Below, piece after piece: positions 55,066 through 64,000 of a stretch of DNA of 64,000 nt (its first letter is position 1; each line of letters begins with the position of its first letter). This stretch comes from Vibrio zhanjiangensis (GTDB lineage Bacteria > Pseudomonadota > Gammaproteobacteria > Enterobacterales > Vibrionaceae): the NCBI RefSeq assembly GCF_030161235.1, contig NZ_BSPW01000021.1, positions 1-64,000 of the forward strand, written 5' to 3'. The translations under genes and the position numbers were made by a program. Under the pieces are notes generated by a model, which did no database searches, was not told the DNA's origin, and was given only the letters and a program-made list of their open reading frames with translations.

Positions 55066-55697
55066 TGTCTAGTGCACAAAACATTAAAAAGAGTATTTTA
55101 GCGCCGGTGTTGGATAACAACCCAATTGCGCTTCAGGTACTTGGTGTCTGTTCTGCGCTTGCAGTAACAACCAAACTAGAAACAGCCTTTGTTATGACGT
55201 TGGCCGTGACATTTGTTACTGCCATGTCTAACTTCTGTGTTTCTTTAATCCGCAATCACATACCAAATAGTGTGCGTATTATTGTCCAAATGGCAATTAT
55301 CGCCTCTCTCGTTATCGTGGTTGACCAAATACTTAAAGCCTATTTGTATGACATATCCAAGCAGCTTTCGGTGTTTGTAGGCCTAATCATTACTAACTGT
55401 ATTGTAATGGGACGCGCTGAAGCATTTGCAATGAAGTCTGCGCCTTTACCATCGTTTATTGACGGTATCGGTAATGGTTTAGGTTATGGTTTCGTTCTTA
55501 TCACTGTCGGCTTCTTCCGTGAATTGCTTGGTTCAGGTAAGTTATTTGGAATGGAGATATTGCCTCTAGTGAGCAATGGTGGTTGGTATCAGCCAAATGG
55601 TCTGATGTTGCTTGCGCCATCGGCATTCTTCTTAATTGGCTTCCTGATTTGGGTGCTTCGTACATTCAAGCCAGAACAAGTAGAAGCGAAGGAGTAA
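55065..55697 (+). CDS. nqrD: Na+-NQR subunit D
   Basis: This 210-residue membrane protein has six helices. NqrD and NqrE form a pseudo-symmetric pair around an intramembrane iron-sulfur centre; Cys in [13 protein letters not shown] and in the NFCVSLI helix are the likely ligands. It begins with the base that ends nqrC and is followed by nqrE 7 bases later. Confidence 0.96.
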   Translation: MSSAQNIKKSILAPVLDNNPIALQVLGVCSALAVTTKLETAFVMTLAVTFVTAMSNFCVSLIRNHIPNSVRIIVQMAIIASLVIVVDQILKAYLYDISKQLSVFVGLIITNCIVMGRAEAFAMKSAPLPSFIDGIGNGLGYGFVLITVGFFRELLGSGKLFGMEILPLVSNGGWYQPNGLMLLAPSAFFLIGFLIWVLRTFKPEQVEAKE

Positions 55698-55704
55698 GAG
55701 AGTC

Positions 55705-56301
55705 ATGGAACATTACATTAGTCTGTTAGTTAAATCGGTTTTTATCGAGAACATGGCTTTGTCGTTCTTCTTGGGTATGTGTACATTTTTGGCTGTATCT
55801 AAGAAAGTAAAGACCTCCTTCGGTCTTGGTGTAGCAGTTGTGGTGGTACTGACGATTTCTGTACCCGTTAACAATCTTGTCTATAACCTAGTATTGAAAG
55901 AGAATGCCTTGGTAGCAGGGGTTGACCTTAGCTTCCTAAACTTTATCACCTTTATCGGTGTTATTGCGGCTTTAGTACAGATTCTAGAAATGGTCTTGGA
56001 TCGTTTCTTTCCGCCTCTGTACAACGCGCTTGGCATCTTCTTACCATTGATTACAGTAAACTGTGCGATCTTTGGTGGTGTCTCTTTTATGGTACAACGT
56101 GACTATAACTTCGCTGAATCAGTCGTTTATGGGTTTGGCTCAGGTGTGGGATGGATGTTGGCGATCGTCGCTCTTGCAGGTATCCGTGAGAAGATGAAGT
56201 ACTCAGACGTACCTCCTGGTTTACGTGGTTTAGGGATCACGTTTATAACAGTAGGTCTTATGGCGTTAGGCTTTATGTCTTTCTCTGGTGTTCAACTGTA
56301 A
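55705..56301 (+). CDS. nqrE: Na+-NQR subunit E
   Basis: This 198-residue membrane protein has six helices and is homologous to NqrD with inverted topology. Cys residues in [13 protein letters not shown] and VNCAIFGG match the shared iron-sulfur centre positions. It is 33 bases before nqrF. Confidence 0.96.
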   Translation: MEHYISLLVKSVFIENMALSFFLGMCTFLAVSKKVKTSFGLGVAVVVVLTISVPVNNLVYNLVLKENALVAGVDLSFLNFITFIGVIAALVQILEMVLDRFFPPLYNALGIFLPLITVNCAIFGGVSFMVQRDYNFAESVVYGFGSGVGWMLAIVALAGIREKMKYSDVPPGLRGLGITFITVGLMALGFMSFSGVQL

Positions 56302-56334
56302 GTCGGGTAGACCGCAACAATAAAGGAATAGTCA

Positions 56335-57558
56335 ATGGACATTATTCTTGGTGTAGTGATGTTTACTCTGATTGTACTGGCTCTAGTACTGGTGATTTTA
56401 TTCGCTAAGTCTAAGCTTGTACCAACAGGTGACATTACAATCTCTGTTAACGATGACCCATCTTTGGCCATCGTGACACAACCAGGTGGTAAGCTTCTGG
56501 GTGCTCTAGCTGGTGCTGGCGTATTCGTTTCTTCCGCTTGTGGTGGCGGTGGCTCATGTGGCCAATGTCGCGTGAAAATTAAATCAGGTGGTGGTGATAT
56601 ACTACCAACCGAGCTTGATCATATTACGAAAGGTGAAGCTCGCGAAGGTGAACGTCTTGCATGTCAGGTTGCAATGAAAACTGACATGGATATTGAACTT
56701 CCTGAAGAAATCTTTGGTGTTAAGAAGTGGGAATGTACCGTTATTTCTAACGATAACAAGGCCACCTTTATCAAAGAGCTTAAGATACAGATTCCTGATG
56801 GTGAATCTGTACCTTTCCGTGCGGGTGGTTACATTCAAATTGAAGCACCTGCTCACCATGTCAAATACGCAGACTACGATATTCCGCAAGAATATCGTGA
56901 AGATTGGGACAAGTTTAACTTGTTCCGTTATGAATCTAAGGTAAACGACGAGACGATTCGTGCATACTCAATGGCGAACTACCCGGAAGAAGAAGGCATT
57001 ATCATGCTTAACGTCCGTATTGCTACGCCTCCGCCGAATAACCCTAATGTTCCACCTGGCATTATGTCTTCGTATATTTGGTCTCTGAAAGAAGGTGACA
57101 AGTGTACGATTTCTGGACCGTTTGGTGAGTTCTTTGCCAAAGATACTGACAATGAAATGGTCTTCGTTGGCGGCGGTGCGGGTATGGCACCAATGCGTTC
57201 TCATATCTTTGATCAACTTAAGCGTCTAAAATCTTCGCGTAAGATGTCTTTCTGGTATGGTGCTCGTTCCAAGCGTGAAATGTTCTATGTGGAAGATTTC
57301 GATGGACTGCAAGCAGAGAACGATAACTTTGTTTGGCACTGTGCTCTGTCAGATCCTATGCCTGAAGATAATTGGGATGGCTATACGGGTTTCATTCACA
57401 ACGTATTGTATGAAAACTATCTGAAGGACCATGAAGCGCCTGAAGACTGTGAGTACTACATGTGTGGTCCACCAATGATGAATGCTGCTGTTATTGGTAT
57501 GCTGAAAGACCTTGGTGTCGAGGATGAAAATATCCTGCTCGATGACTTTGGTGGATAA
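56335..57558 (+). CDS. nqrF: Na+-NQR subunit F (NADH-oxidising)
   Basis: This 407-residue subunit takes electrons from NADH. It has an N-terminal membrane helix (3-25), a 2Fe-2S ferredoxin domain with Cys69, Cys75, Cys78 and Cys110, an FAD domain with RAYSMANY, and an NADH domain with [12 protein letters not shown]. The C-terminal [12 protein letters not shown] is typical. A strong terminator-like hairpin follows. Confidence 0.97.
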   Translation: MDIILGVVMFTLIVLALVLVILFAKSKLVPTGDITISVNDDPSLAIVTQPGGKLLGALAGAGVFVSSACGGGGSCGQCRVKIKSGGGDILPTELDHITKGEAREGERLACQVAMKTDMDIELPEEIFGVKKWECTVISNDNKATFIKELKIQIPDGESVPFRAGGYIQIEAPAHHVKYADYDIPQEYREDWDKFNLFRYESKVNDETIRAYSMANYPEEEGIIMLNVRIATPPPNNPNVPPGIMSSYIWSLKEGDKCTISGPFGEFFAKDTDNEMVFVGGGAGMAPMRSHIFDQLKRLKSSRKMSFWYGARSKREMFYVEDFDGLQAENDNFVWHCALSDPMPEDNWDGYTGFIHNVLYENYLKDHEAPEDCEYYMCGPPMMNAAVIGMLKDLGVEDENILLDDFGG

Positions 57559-57579
57559 CACTTTAAGTTATTGATATAT

Positions 57580-57612
57580 ATGGCTGACCTTAAAGGTCAG
57601 CCATTATTTTTT
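57580..57612 (+). terminator. Hairpin after nqrF
   Basis: ATGGCTGACC and GGTCAGCCAT form a perfect 10-bp stem with a 5-base loop, followed by TATTTTTT. Partial read-through into apbE is possible. Confidence 0.85.
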
Positions 57613-57701
57613 CTGCTTTGTGTTTTAAAGTGATATTAGAAAATGAATCTTGAATCCAGATTTATATTCTGTTCTCATTTCCGTTATAAGGAGTCAAACA
57701 A

Positions 57702-58706
57702 GTGAAAAAGTGGCTTGTTGTTTTTGCTTCTCTCTTCGTCATAGCTGGTTGTGAAAAGCCAGTTGACCAAATCCACCTTAGTGGTCCTACGATGGGGACG
57801 ACATACAACATTAAGTATATTGTCAGTGAAGATCAGCCTTCACCTGATGCTCTGCATAAAGAAATTGATCGTTTGCTTGAACAAGTCAACGATCAGATGT
57901 CGACCTATCGTGCCGATTCTGAATTAAGTCGCTTTAATCAAAGTGAAAGTTCACAACCCTTTGAAGTATCAACGCAGACGGCAACCGTCGTAAAAGAGGC
58001 CATTCGTATCAATAAGCTGACATTAGGGGCTTTGGATGTAACGGTTGGTCCACTTGTCAATCTATGGGGGTTTGGTCCTGAAGCACGCCCTGAAGTGGTT
58101 CCTAGTGAGAGTGAGCTTGAAAAACGCAGAACTAATACTGGAATTCAACATTTAAGTGTTGATGGTAATGCGCTTTTGAAAGACATCCCCAATTTGTACG
58201 TTGATCTCTCTACCATAGCTAAAGGGTGGGGTGTTGATGTGGTAGCGGATTATATTGAGTCGCAAGGCATACTAAATTATATGGTTGAAGTCGGTGGTGA
58301 GATGCGTCTCAAAGGCTTGAACCGTGAAGGCGTTAAATGGCGAATTGCCATTGAGAAACCAAGTGTTGATGAACGAGCGATACAGGAAATTATTGAGCCC
58401 GGAGATATGGCCATCGCGACATCAGGGGATTATCGCAACTATTTTGAAAGAGATGGTGTGAGGTATTCGCATATTATTAATCCAGAAACGGGTAAGCCTA
58501 TCAATCATAAAGTGGTATCTGTTACTGTGCTTGATAAGTCATCCATGACGGCGGATGGTCTTGCAACGGGCTTGATGGTGCTGGGTGAGGAAAAGGGTAT
58601 GAAGATAGCCAATGAAAACAATATTCCCGTTTTTATGATTGTAAAATCAAATGATGGCTTTGTAGAACTGGCATCGAACGCGTATAAGCCATATATTAAT
58701 AAATAA
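57702..58706 (+). CDS. apbE: FAD:protein FMN transferase ApbE
   Basis: This 334-residue lipoprotein (lipobox VIAGC, Cys near residue 17) attaches FMN to threonines of NqrB and NqrC, using FAD. GPTMGTTYNIKY, the VEVGGEMRLKG block, ATSGDYRNYF and HIINPETGKPI are family signatures. It acts in the periplasm. It follows nqrF by 140 bases after a terminator and is 20 bases before nqrM. It starts at GTG 57702, with AAGGAG upstream. Confidence 0.95.
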   Translation: MKKWLVVFASLFVIAGCEKPVDQIHLSGPTMGTTYNIKYIVSEDQPSPDALHKEIDRLLEQVNDQMSTYRADSELSRFNQSESSQPFEVSTQTATVVKEAIRINKLTLGALDVTVGPLVNLWGFGPEARPEVVPSESELEKRRTNTGIQHLSVDGNALLKDIPNLYVDLSTIAKGWGVDVVADYIESQGILNYMVEVGGEMRLKGLNREGVKWRIAIEKPSVDERAIQEIIEPGDMAIATSGDYRNYFERDGVRYSHIINPETGKPINHKVVSVTVLDKSSMTADGLATGLMVLGEEKGMKIANENNIPVFMIVKSNDGFVELASNAYKPYINK

Positions 58707-58726
58707 TAATAAATGAGTATGTTGTT

Positions 58727-58960
58727 ATGAGTACATTTTTTATCACATTTGGTATTTTTATCGCCTTTGTAACTGCAATGTCAGTCGGTTACATATTTCA
58801 AAAGAAAGTCGTAAAGGGCAGTTGCGGTGGTCTTGGTGCAGTAGGAGTGGATAAGGTATGCAACTGTCCAGAGCCTTGTGATGCACGTAAAAAGCGTGAA
58901 GCACGAGAGGCTTTGCGTGCTGAGAAGCTGGCTGAGTGGGAAAAAGACCGCATAGCATAG
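58727..58960 (+). CDS. nqrM: Na+-NQR maturation protein NqrM
   Basis: This 77-residue protein has one membrane helix (about 4-24) and four Cys (33, 45, 47, 51) in SCGG and CNCPEPC, the DUF539/NqrM pattern. NqrM is needed to deliver iron to the NqrD/E centre. It completes the nqr maturation set together with ApbE and is followed by a terminator. Confidence 0.94.
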   Translation: MSTFFITFGIFIAFVTAMSVGYIFQKKVVKGSCGGLGAVGVDKVCNCPEPCDARKKREAREALRAEKLAEWEKDRIA

Positions 58961-58967
58961 AACATTT

Positions 58968-58993
58968 AAACCCGACTGAGTGTCGGGTTTTTC
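58968..58993 (+). terminator. Terminator of apbE-nqrM
   Basis: AAACCCGAC and GTCGGGTTT form a 9-bp stem with a 5-base loop and a T-run. Confidence 0.9.
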
Positions 58994-59140
58994 ATCTAAT
59001 AGATCTGATTTATTTATCCTCATATCACTCCCATCTAAAACTTTTATTACAATCTCCATTATCAATAGCGACTTACCCAGACACGAAGAATCTGTGCAAA
59101 TGATTTTCAATCTTGGTGTATACGTAAAATAATATTATAC

Positions 59141-59156
59141 TGTTTTTATATACAGT
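59141..59156 (+). promoter_or_regulatory. LexA box of dinB
   Basis: CTG-TTTTTATATA-CAG matches the LexA consensus CTG-N10-CAG with the AT-rich centre. It ends 15 bases before the dinB start, so LexA would block the promoter or early transcription. Confidence 0.85.
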
Positions 59157-59171
59157 TTTATTGTTGCTATT

Positions 59172-60239
59172 ATGGTTGAGACGAGAATAAGAAAAATTAT
59201 CCATATTGATATGGACTGCTTTTACGCTGCTGTGGAGATGCGCGACAATCCAAGTTATCGTAACCAACCTTTAGCTGTTGGCGGAAGAGAAAAGCAGAGA
59301 GGGGTTATCAGTACCTGCAACTACGAAGCGCGGAAGTATGGCGTTAGGAGCGCAATGCCGACTGGGAAAGCACTAACCTTGTGCCCGAATCTTGTTGTGG
59401 TCCCTGGTCGTATGCAGGTTTATAAACAAGCTTCACAGCATATCAGGAGGATTTTTTCTCGCTATACGTCTCTTATCGAACCTTTATCGTTAGATGAAGC
59501 CTATTTGGATGTAACCGACTGTCAGCTGTATAAAGGTTCTGCGACTTTAATTGCACAAGCCATTCGCAATGATATTTTTGAAGAATTAAATCTGACGGCT
59601 TCAGCTGGGGTCGCACCGCTTAAATTCCTTGCCAAGGTGGCTTCAGATTTAAATAAGCCTAATGGTCAATATGTAATTCCCCCCAGCCATGTGCAGCAAG
59701 AGATTGACCGATTGCCGCTGGAAAAAATTCCTGGGGTGGGGCGAGTAAGCTTAGCCAAATTGCACAAAGCAGGTTTGTATACCTGCTTAGATGTTAAAAA
59801 CTGTGATTATCGTGACTTACTTTTAGATTTTGGCCGTTTGGGAGCTTCTTTATGGAGTAAAAGTCATGGTATTGATGAGCGACCTGTCGTGGTTGAAAGA
59901 GAGCGCAAATCTGTGGGCGTTGAGACGACTTTGTGCCAGAACATTATCACTTATGAGCAGTGTTGGCAGCTTATTGAAACTAAGTTGTTTCCAGAGCTTG
60001 AAATAAGATTGGCTAAAGTCTCTAAGGAGAAATCAATACTTAAGCAGGGTGTTAAGCTTAAATTTGCTGATTTTAAACAGACGACCATAGAGCACATTCA
60101 CCCAGAATTAGATTTAAATTACTTTAAAGTATTGCTTTGCGACATTCTTAAGCGCCAAAAAGGGCGAGAGATTCGACTGCTTGGCTTGAACGTGATGCTA
60201 AAACCGGAAGATGATGTTCAGCAGTTAAGTTTTTTCTGA
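59172..60239 (+). CDS. dinB: DNA polymerase IV
   Basis: This 355-residue Y-family polymerase copies damaged DNA as part of the SOS response. The catalytic Asp lies in HIDMDCFYAAVE (near residues 11-22) and the second acidic pair in SLDEAYLDV. The C-terminal end QQLSFF is a beta-clamp binding motif. A LexA box precedes it. Its 3' end overlaps the convergent RecQ-like gene by 15 bases. Confidence 0.96.
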   Translation: MVETRIRKIIHIDMDCFYAAVEMRDNPSYRNQPLAVGGREKQRGVISTCNYEARKYGVRSAMPTGKALTLCPNLVVVPGRMQVYKQASQHIRRIFSRYTSLIEPLSLDEAYLDVTDCQLYKGSATLIAQAIRNDIFEELNLTASAGVAPLKFLAKVASDLNKPNGQYVIPPSHVQQEIDRLPLEKIPGVGRVSLAKLHKAGLYTCLDVKNCDYRDLLLDFGRLGASLWSKSHGIDERPVVVERERKSVGVETTLCQNIITYEQCWQLIETKLFPELEIRLAKVSKEKSILKQGVKLKFADFKQTTIEHIHPELDLNYFKVLLCDILKRQKGREIRLLGLNVMLKPEDDVQQLSFF

Positions 60240-62183
60240 GTTTAGCTTTTGATGCGCTATCTCATCCAGTACTTGTTGGTACGGGGAGTGACTGAGTTGT
60301 CCAAATCCAGTGATATTTTTGGCTTTAATTTTGGTAAACATGGGTGTGGTAATCCCACATAAAAACTTAGCCTTTAATGTATTAGATAGAGCAGATGGTG
60401 CGACTTTATCGAGCTCTCGTAGCCATTTACCGATCTTGGTTACAGACATGCGGGTACTCGCTGGTTCAGGCCATGCCTTAGTCTCGCCTCTACATACGCT
60501 ACAATGGCCGCATTGTTTTGGTGCATTTAGGTCAGAGAAGTAATTCGCTAGGCCATGACTTAGACATTGTTCGGATTTTAAAAGAGCGAGCATGTGATGA
60601 ATTCTCGAGATATCACTGCGCTGTTTATTTTTGAATAATTCCCACAGCTGTTGAGCAATTTTTTCTTTTGATATTTTGAGGTCATTGACTCGATAGACTT
60701 CAGTCATAAGTTTGCTTTCTAGCTCTATCCATCCTTGCTGATGAAAATAATCCAATGCAGATATGGCTCTATTTCGTTCACCTTTATAGCTATGCCAAAG
60801 GTGATCAAAGTCAACTTGGCACCAAATTTTTGCCTTAGTCGCGCTACCAAATAGCGCTTGAGTAAAGGCTTGTCGTTCGCCGCTAAAGCGGTTGACGATT
60901 TCATCTTGTGGTATCAAAAATCTAAATCGATATTCGGCAAAGTAGCTATATTGAGTGGTGATAACTTGATGTAATTCCAAATAAACTAAAAGTGTTTTTA
61001 GTGGTAGTTGGCGAATGTTACTTTCGCTGGAAAGTCTTGAAATAATCACTTCCCATTGAGGGGAATGGCAAGTTGCTTGCTCGATAACACTAAGGATTTC
61101 GATGTAGTCTGGTGTGTCACCATAAATATAATTCTCCAATATACAAACGCCTTGCTCGTTGCCGAGCAATGTACAGTACGAAGTAAGCCCATCTCTGCCT
61201 GCTCGGCCAATTTCTTGGGCATAATTTTCAATTGATTTTGGTAAATCAAAATGAATGATGCGGCGAATATCTGCTTTATCTACTCCCATTCCAAATGCGA
61301 TGGTGGCCACAATACAATCGACCTTACCCGACATGAAATTATTCTGGACAGACTCTCTCTCATCATTTCCTAGTCCAGCATGATATGCCGCAGCTTCAAT
61401 GCCTTTAGTGGCCAAAATCTTGGCAATATTTTCTGCGGTATTTTGTTGGGTAACATACACGATAGTTGAGAGTTTGGGAGCTTGATTAATAGTATCAAGT
61501 AAGACCGCTTCTTTGTCTTCAGCCAAGCAAGGAAGGACAGAAATATCCAGATTGGGACGGTAGAACCCTGTGACAGTGATGTCGCTCTTATTGATATTGA
61601 ATTTGAGGCTCATATCGTCCAGCACAGCTTGTGTCGCTGTTGCGGTGAGAAGCAAAACTTGAGGTATGGATAGCTGTCGTTGAATTTGGGGAAGCTTTAG
61701 GTAATCAGGACGAAAGTTGTGTCCCCACTCAGAAATACAATGGGCCTCATCGACCACCAATAAGGAAATGGCTTGCTGGGATAAAAAATGACGAAAGCGT
61801 TCATTTTTCATCCGTTCTACTGCAACCATTAAAATCTTTGTCTCTCCCTTTTCTACTCCTGTCATTATTGCTTGAACTTCTTCTTTACTCTGATTTGAAT
61901 GGAGCGACGCGGCGGCTATTTCTTTACTGCGCAGAAAAGTTAACTGATCCTTCATAAGGGCAAGTAAAGGCGAAATCACCAATGTGAGGTTAGGGAGACA
62001 TAAAGCGGATAACTGGTAACACAGCGATTTTCCTGAACCTGTAGGAAAGATAGCCGCACATGATTTTCCACTCAAAACCTTGTCGATAACTTGGTATTGA
62101 CCTTCCCTCAGCTGCTCAAAACCGAAGTGTTGTTTCAAGTTTGAGTAGATAGTTTGATGGTGCTCTTGAGTTTGCATTTTCAT
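60225..62183 (-). CDS. RecQ-family ATP-dependent DNA helicase
   Basis: This 652-residue helicase has the RecQ core. Walker A is FPTGSGKSLCYQLSA near residue 47. The DEAH box is VVDEAHCISEWGHNFRPDYL. Motif VI is QEIGRAGRDG. A zinc-binding part near 530-570 has the late Cys group QCGHCSVC. The end is a short segment without a recognisable HRDC domain. It is therefore a RecQ paralogue rather than the classical recQ, and I give no symbol. It overlaps dinB at the 3' ends and is divergent from the Gre-like gene. Confidence 0.88.
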   Translation of the reverse strand: MKMQTQEHHQTIYSNLKQHFGFEQLREGQYQVIDKVLSGKSCAAIFPTGSGKSLCYQLSALCLPNLTLVISPLLALMKDQLTFLRSKEIAAASLHSNQSKEEVQAIMTGVEKGETKILMVAVERMKNERFRHFLSQQAISLLVVDEAHCISEWGHNFRPDYLKLPQIQRQLSIPQVLLLTATATQAVLDDMSLKFNINKSDITVTGFYRPNLDISVLPCLAEDKEAVLLDTINQAPKLSTIVYVTQQNTAENIAKILATKGIEAAAYHAGLGNDERESVQNNFMSGKVDCIVATIAFGMGVDKADIRRIIHFDLPKSIENYAQEIGRAGRDGLTSYCTLLGNEQGVCILENYIYGDTPDYIEILSVIEQATCHSPQWEVIISRLSSESNIRQLPLKTLLVYLELHQVITTQYSYFAEYRFRFLIPQDEIVNRFSGERQAFTQALFGSATKAKIWCQVDFDHLWHSYKGERNRAISALDYFHQQGWIELESKLMTEVYRVNDLKISKEKIAQQLWELFKNKQRSDISRIHHMLALLKSEQCLSHGLANYFSDLNAPKQCGHCSVCRGETKAWPEPASTRMSVTKIGKWLRELDKVAPSALSNTLKAKFLCGITTPMFTKIKAKNITGFGQLSHSPYQQVLDEIAHQKLNSEKT

Positions 62184-62252
62184 TACCAGTGGGACAAAAG
62201 GGCTTGGAATAGTATTCTAGAGAGATTGTCCGCCAAGGAACATGATTTTAGT

Positions 62253-62729
62253 ATGAATAAAATTGAGCTACTGCAAGTAATAGTGTTGGAGATGGAAAAG
62301 TCTCTAATCATCGCACAGAGATCAACTCAAAGAGCGATAGAGTCAGCAACCGATGAAGAGACTGTTCCTGAGCATAAATACGATACACTCGCGCTTGAAG
62401 CCTCCTATTTAGCTCACGGTCAAGCTATGCGAGCGGAAGAGTGCGAGCGTGAACTTAGCCAGATGAAACAATTGTCAATCCCAACGAATATGGAACATGT
62501 CGCTCTTGGATGTTTGGTCTGTCTTTTGGATGATAGTGATGAATGTCAGTGGTTTTTTATTGCTCCTTGTGCTGGAGGACTTAAGGTTGACTACCAACAG
62601 CAACAAGTAATGGTTGTGACATTAGCCTCGCCGCTAGGAAAAGCAATAAAAGGCAAATCTATCGGTGATGATGTTGACTATCAGGTTGGTCAAACAAACT
62701 TTAGTTACCAAATAGATACAATAATTTGA
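62253..62729 (+). CDS. GreA/GreB C-terminal-like protein
   Basis: From ATG 62253 this is a 158-residue protein with an N-terminal helical hairpin (about 1-85) and a C-terminal FKBP-like fold (about 90-158) resembling the end of GreA/GreB (VMVVTLASPLGKAIKGKSIGD, then VDYQVG). Such relatives may bind RNA polymerase. The acidic tip of the coiled coil is not obvious, so cleavage-factor activity is doubtful. A longer frame from 62154 overlaps the divergent helicase gene and is not used. Confidence 0.7.
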   Translation: MNKIELLQVIVLEMEKSLIIAQRSTQRAIESATDEETVPEHKYDTLALEASYLAHGQAMRAEECERELSQMKQLSIPTNMEHVALGCLVCLLDDSDECQWFFIAPCAGGLKVDYQQQQVMVVTLASPLGKAIKGKSIGDDVDYQVGQTNFSYQIDTII

Positions 62730-62786
62730 CGCAAACTAATAAATAGTTTGATACGGTTTGTAGGTATTCAATAAAGCGAGATAAAA

Positions 62787-63533
62787 ATGAAACAAGTGCT
62801 TTTGACTATTCCTTTGCTGATGATGGTAAGCCAGTTGAACGCGGCTCAGTGTAAAGTTGATTTAAAAAATGACATTAGGCTGAATGGTGAGAGGCTAGAG
62901 ATTCATCAACAAGACGGCAATACTGCGGTGGTAGATTCGCAAAATAGACTGATGATTGAGGGAAAAGAAGTCACTCTTGAGCCTGAGCAACAAAAGGCAA
63001 TATCAGATTATCGTACTCATTTAAATGATTACCTTCCTCGGGCAAAGCAAATGGCTCGTGATGGGTTGGCGTTGGCAAACGAAATTATTGATGATGTTGG
63101 TGAGAGTTTCGATGCACCTGAGGCATTTGATAATGTTAAAGCGTCGATGCAGGCGTTTTATGACGACATCGAACAAAGATATTATAAAGATGGAGACTTA
63201 ATTCTACCGGCAGACAGTTTTTCTTCGTTAAGTGAGACTTGGTCACAGGACTTTGAAAGCGCTAAAAAACTTTTCAATGAGGAGTTTATATCCAGTGCGT
63301 TTAGTGCAATGTCAGAGAAAATGAAAGCCGAAGAGGGACTTAACCTTACGAAAATGGCTGAAACCATGAGTGAGCTTAAAGAGCGTATCGCGAATAGGTT
63401 GAAACAACATGCTGGAAAAGTTGAGCAGCAAAGCCAAGAGTTTTGTGATTCTTTGGATGACCTTGCAGAAGAAGAGCAAGAGTTACATCAAATCATTCCG
63501 CAGCTTCAAGACTACCAAATGTTCACTATTTAG
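62787..63533 (+). CDS. YggN-like DUF2884 periplasmic protein
   Basis: This 248-residue protein has a signal peptide (cut after QLNAA, near residue 20) and the YggN/DUF2884 layout. A short beta-rich start with CKVDLKNDIRLNGERLEI is followed by a long helical region. Two Cys (near 22 and 223) could form a disulfide. Function is unknown. A terminator follows. Confidence 0.82.
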   Translation: MKQVLLTIPLLMMVSQLNAAQCKVDLKNDIRLNGERLEIHQQDGNTAVVDSQNRLMIEGKEVTLEPEQQKAISDYRTHLNDYLPRAKQMARDGLALANEIIDDVGESFDAPEAFDNVKASMQAFYDDIEQRYYKDGDLILPADSFSSLSETWSQDFESAKKLFNEEFISSAFSAMSEKMKAEEGLNLTKMAETMSELKERIANRLKQHAGKVEQQSQEFCDSLDDLAEEEQELHQIIPQLQDYQMFTI

Positions 63534-63569
63534 TCGTAACACACTACATCTTAACAGATCGTTACCATG

Positions 63570-63592
63570 GAGCGCTTTCGGCGCTCTTTTTC
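63570..63592 (+). terminator. Terminator of the YggN-like gene
   Basis: GAGCGC and GCGCTC form a 6-bp stem with a 5-base loop, followed by TTTTTCT. Confidence 0.8.
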
Positions 63593-63637
63593 TACTTTTG
63601 CCATCGCTTTGGGGCAAATTTGTAATCAACTTGGTGA

Positions 63638-63650
63638 GATAATTATTATC
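63638..63650 (+). promoter_or_regulatory. Possible Fur-like palindrome
   Basis: GATAAT-T-ATTATC equals the centre of the Fur 7-1-7 pattern. It lies about 140 bases before the SNF-family gene. AT-rich chance matches are common. Confidence 0.3.
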
Positions 63651-63740
63651 GTAAATATTTTTTTACGAGCTGTGATCTTGCTTTTTCTGAGTAAGTGGTG
63701 ATTCGTTAATCACAAATCTGGAGTGAAACCAATGATTGTA

Positions 63741-63776
63741 ATATTGTACTAGCCAACTAGTTTGCAAATACAATAT
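63741..63776 (+). promoter_or_regulatory. Nested inverted repeats before the SNF-family gene
   Basis: ATATTGTA (63741-63748) pairs with TACAATAT (63769-63776). Within it lie ACTAG-CCAA-CTAGT (63748-63761) and TTTGCAAA. The element sits about 10 bases before the gene start and could be an operator or an mRNA structure. Confidence 0.45.
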
Positions 63777-63786
63777 ATAGGGTCAT

Positions 63787-64000
63787 ATGACACCAACAGA
63801 CAATTTTGAATCACGGGAGCATTTTGGCTCCCGTTTAGGTTTTATCTTAGCAGCGGCAGGTGCTGCTGTAGGGTTAGGAAACATATGGGGATTTCCGACT
63901 CAGGCAGCAAGTAATGGCGGCGGTGCCTTTTTACTTGTTTATTTGGTCATGATTTTGGTCGTTGCTTTTCCAATGCTTGTGGTTGAGATGGCAATTGGCC
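63787..64000 (+). CDS. Sodium:neurotransmitter symporter family (SNF) transporter, 5' part
   Basis: The first 71 codons are present and the gene runs off the window. It begins with a short polar tail (REHFGSRLGF). The first membrane helix contains AAAGAAVGLGNIWGFP, the family's sodium and substrate-binding signature. The second helix begins FLLVYLVMILVVAFPMLV. Such proteins import amino acids or related compounds with Na+. The substrate cannot be told from this part. Confidence 0.9.
   Translation, partial: MTPTDNFESREHFGSRLGFILAAAGAAVGLGNIWGFPTQAASNGGGAFLLVYLVMILVVAFPMLVVEMAIG

Noticed and set aside
62154..62252. Longer start for the Gre-like gene
   Set aside because: It overlaps the start of the divergent helicase gene and adds residues unlike the family.

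Overview
The window looks like the larger chromosome of a Vibrio. Vibrio-type markers include OmpK, a close homologue of the V. cholerae CNT transporter, a DUF3545 protein, PlzC beside serB and radA, a complete nqrABCDEF-apbE-nqrM block followed by dinB, and an ECF sigma/ChrR pair next to ampG-yajG. The species cannot be fixed from sequence alone. About 60 genes are supported. I saw no rRNA, tRNA, IS element or CRISPR array.

Layout. (1) 1-1.7 kb: two poorly known envelope genes on the minus strand. (2) 1.7-8.1 kb: an MNIO/bufferin-type RiPP cluster (periplasmic metallo-beta-lactamase-fold protein, Cys-containing precursor, MNIO enzyme, DUF2063 partner, DoxX protein) running into a cytochrome bd oxidase operon, cydA-cydB plus a 40-codon cydX. 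(3) 8.2-9.8 kb: a YfcA-type transporter overlapping a convergent LysR gene. (4) 10.1-18.2 kb: a type VI secretion cargo module (DUF6484 protein, DUF4150/PAAR-like carrier, AHH-like nuclease) followed by a degenerating tandem array of related immunity-type genes. (5) 18.2-22 kb: a secreted RCC1-repeat protein, small secreted proteins and a diguanylate cyclase. (6) 22-31 kb: grcA, ung, a hemerythrin protein, an alanine/glycine symporter with a long structured leader, yaaA, yjjV, nupC and a periplasmic chorismate mutase. (7) 31.6-43.6 kb: deoCAB with a residual deoD tail, ytjB, serB, plzC, radA, sufS-like, yajL and panE. (8) 43.7-51.3 kb: ompK, a LON-domain protein, the ECF/ChrR pair, ampG, a cyclophilin, yajG, rlmG and bolA. 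(9) 51.7-64 kb: the Na+-NQR operon with its maturation genes, dinB with a LexA box, a RecQ-family helicase, a Gre-like protein, a YggN-like protein and the start of a sodium:neurotransmitter-symporter-family gene.

How it works together. Nucleoside use is grouped (nupC, yjjV, deoCAB), with OmpK as a Tsx-like channel further on. The RiPP cluster and the copper-free bd oxidase form a plausible copper or redox stress unit; this is inference from adjacency. The T6SS region is the clearest accessory island. Three copies of one immunity gene each follow the same 'RGK-stop, two bases, TTG' junction and precede the same 204-bp spacer. This suggests repeated acquisition of effector/immunity modules followed by loss of the effectors. 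Regulatory sites read directly include two perfect FNR boxes at grcA, two CRP-like boxes at nupC, a perfect CRP box upstream of the T6SS module and a LexA box at dinB.
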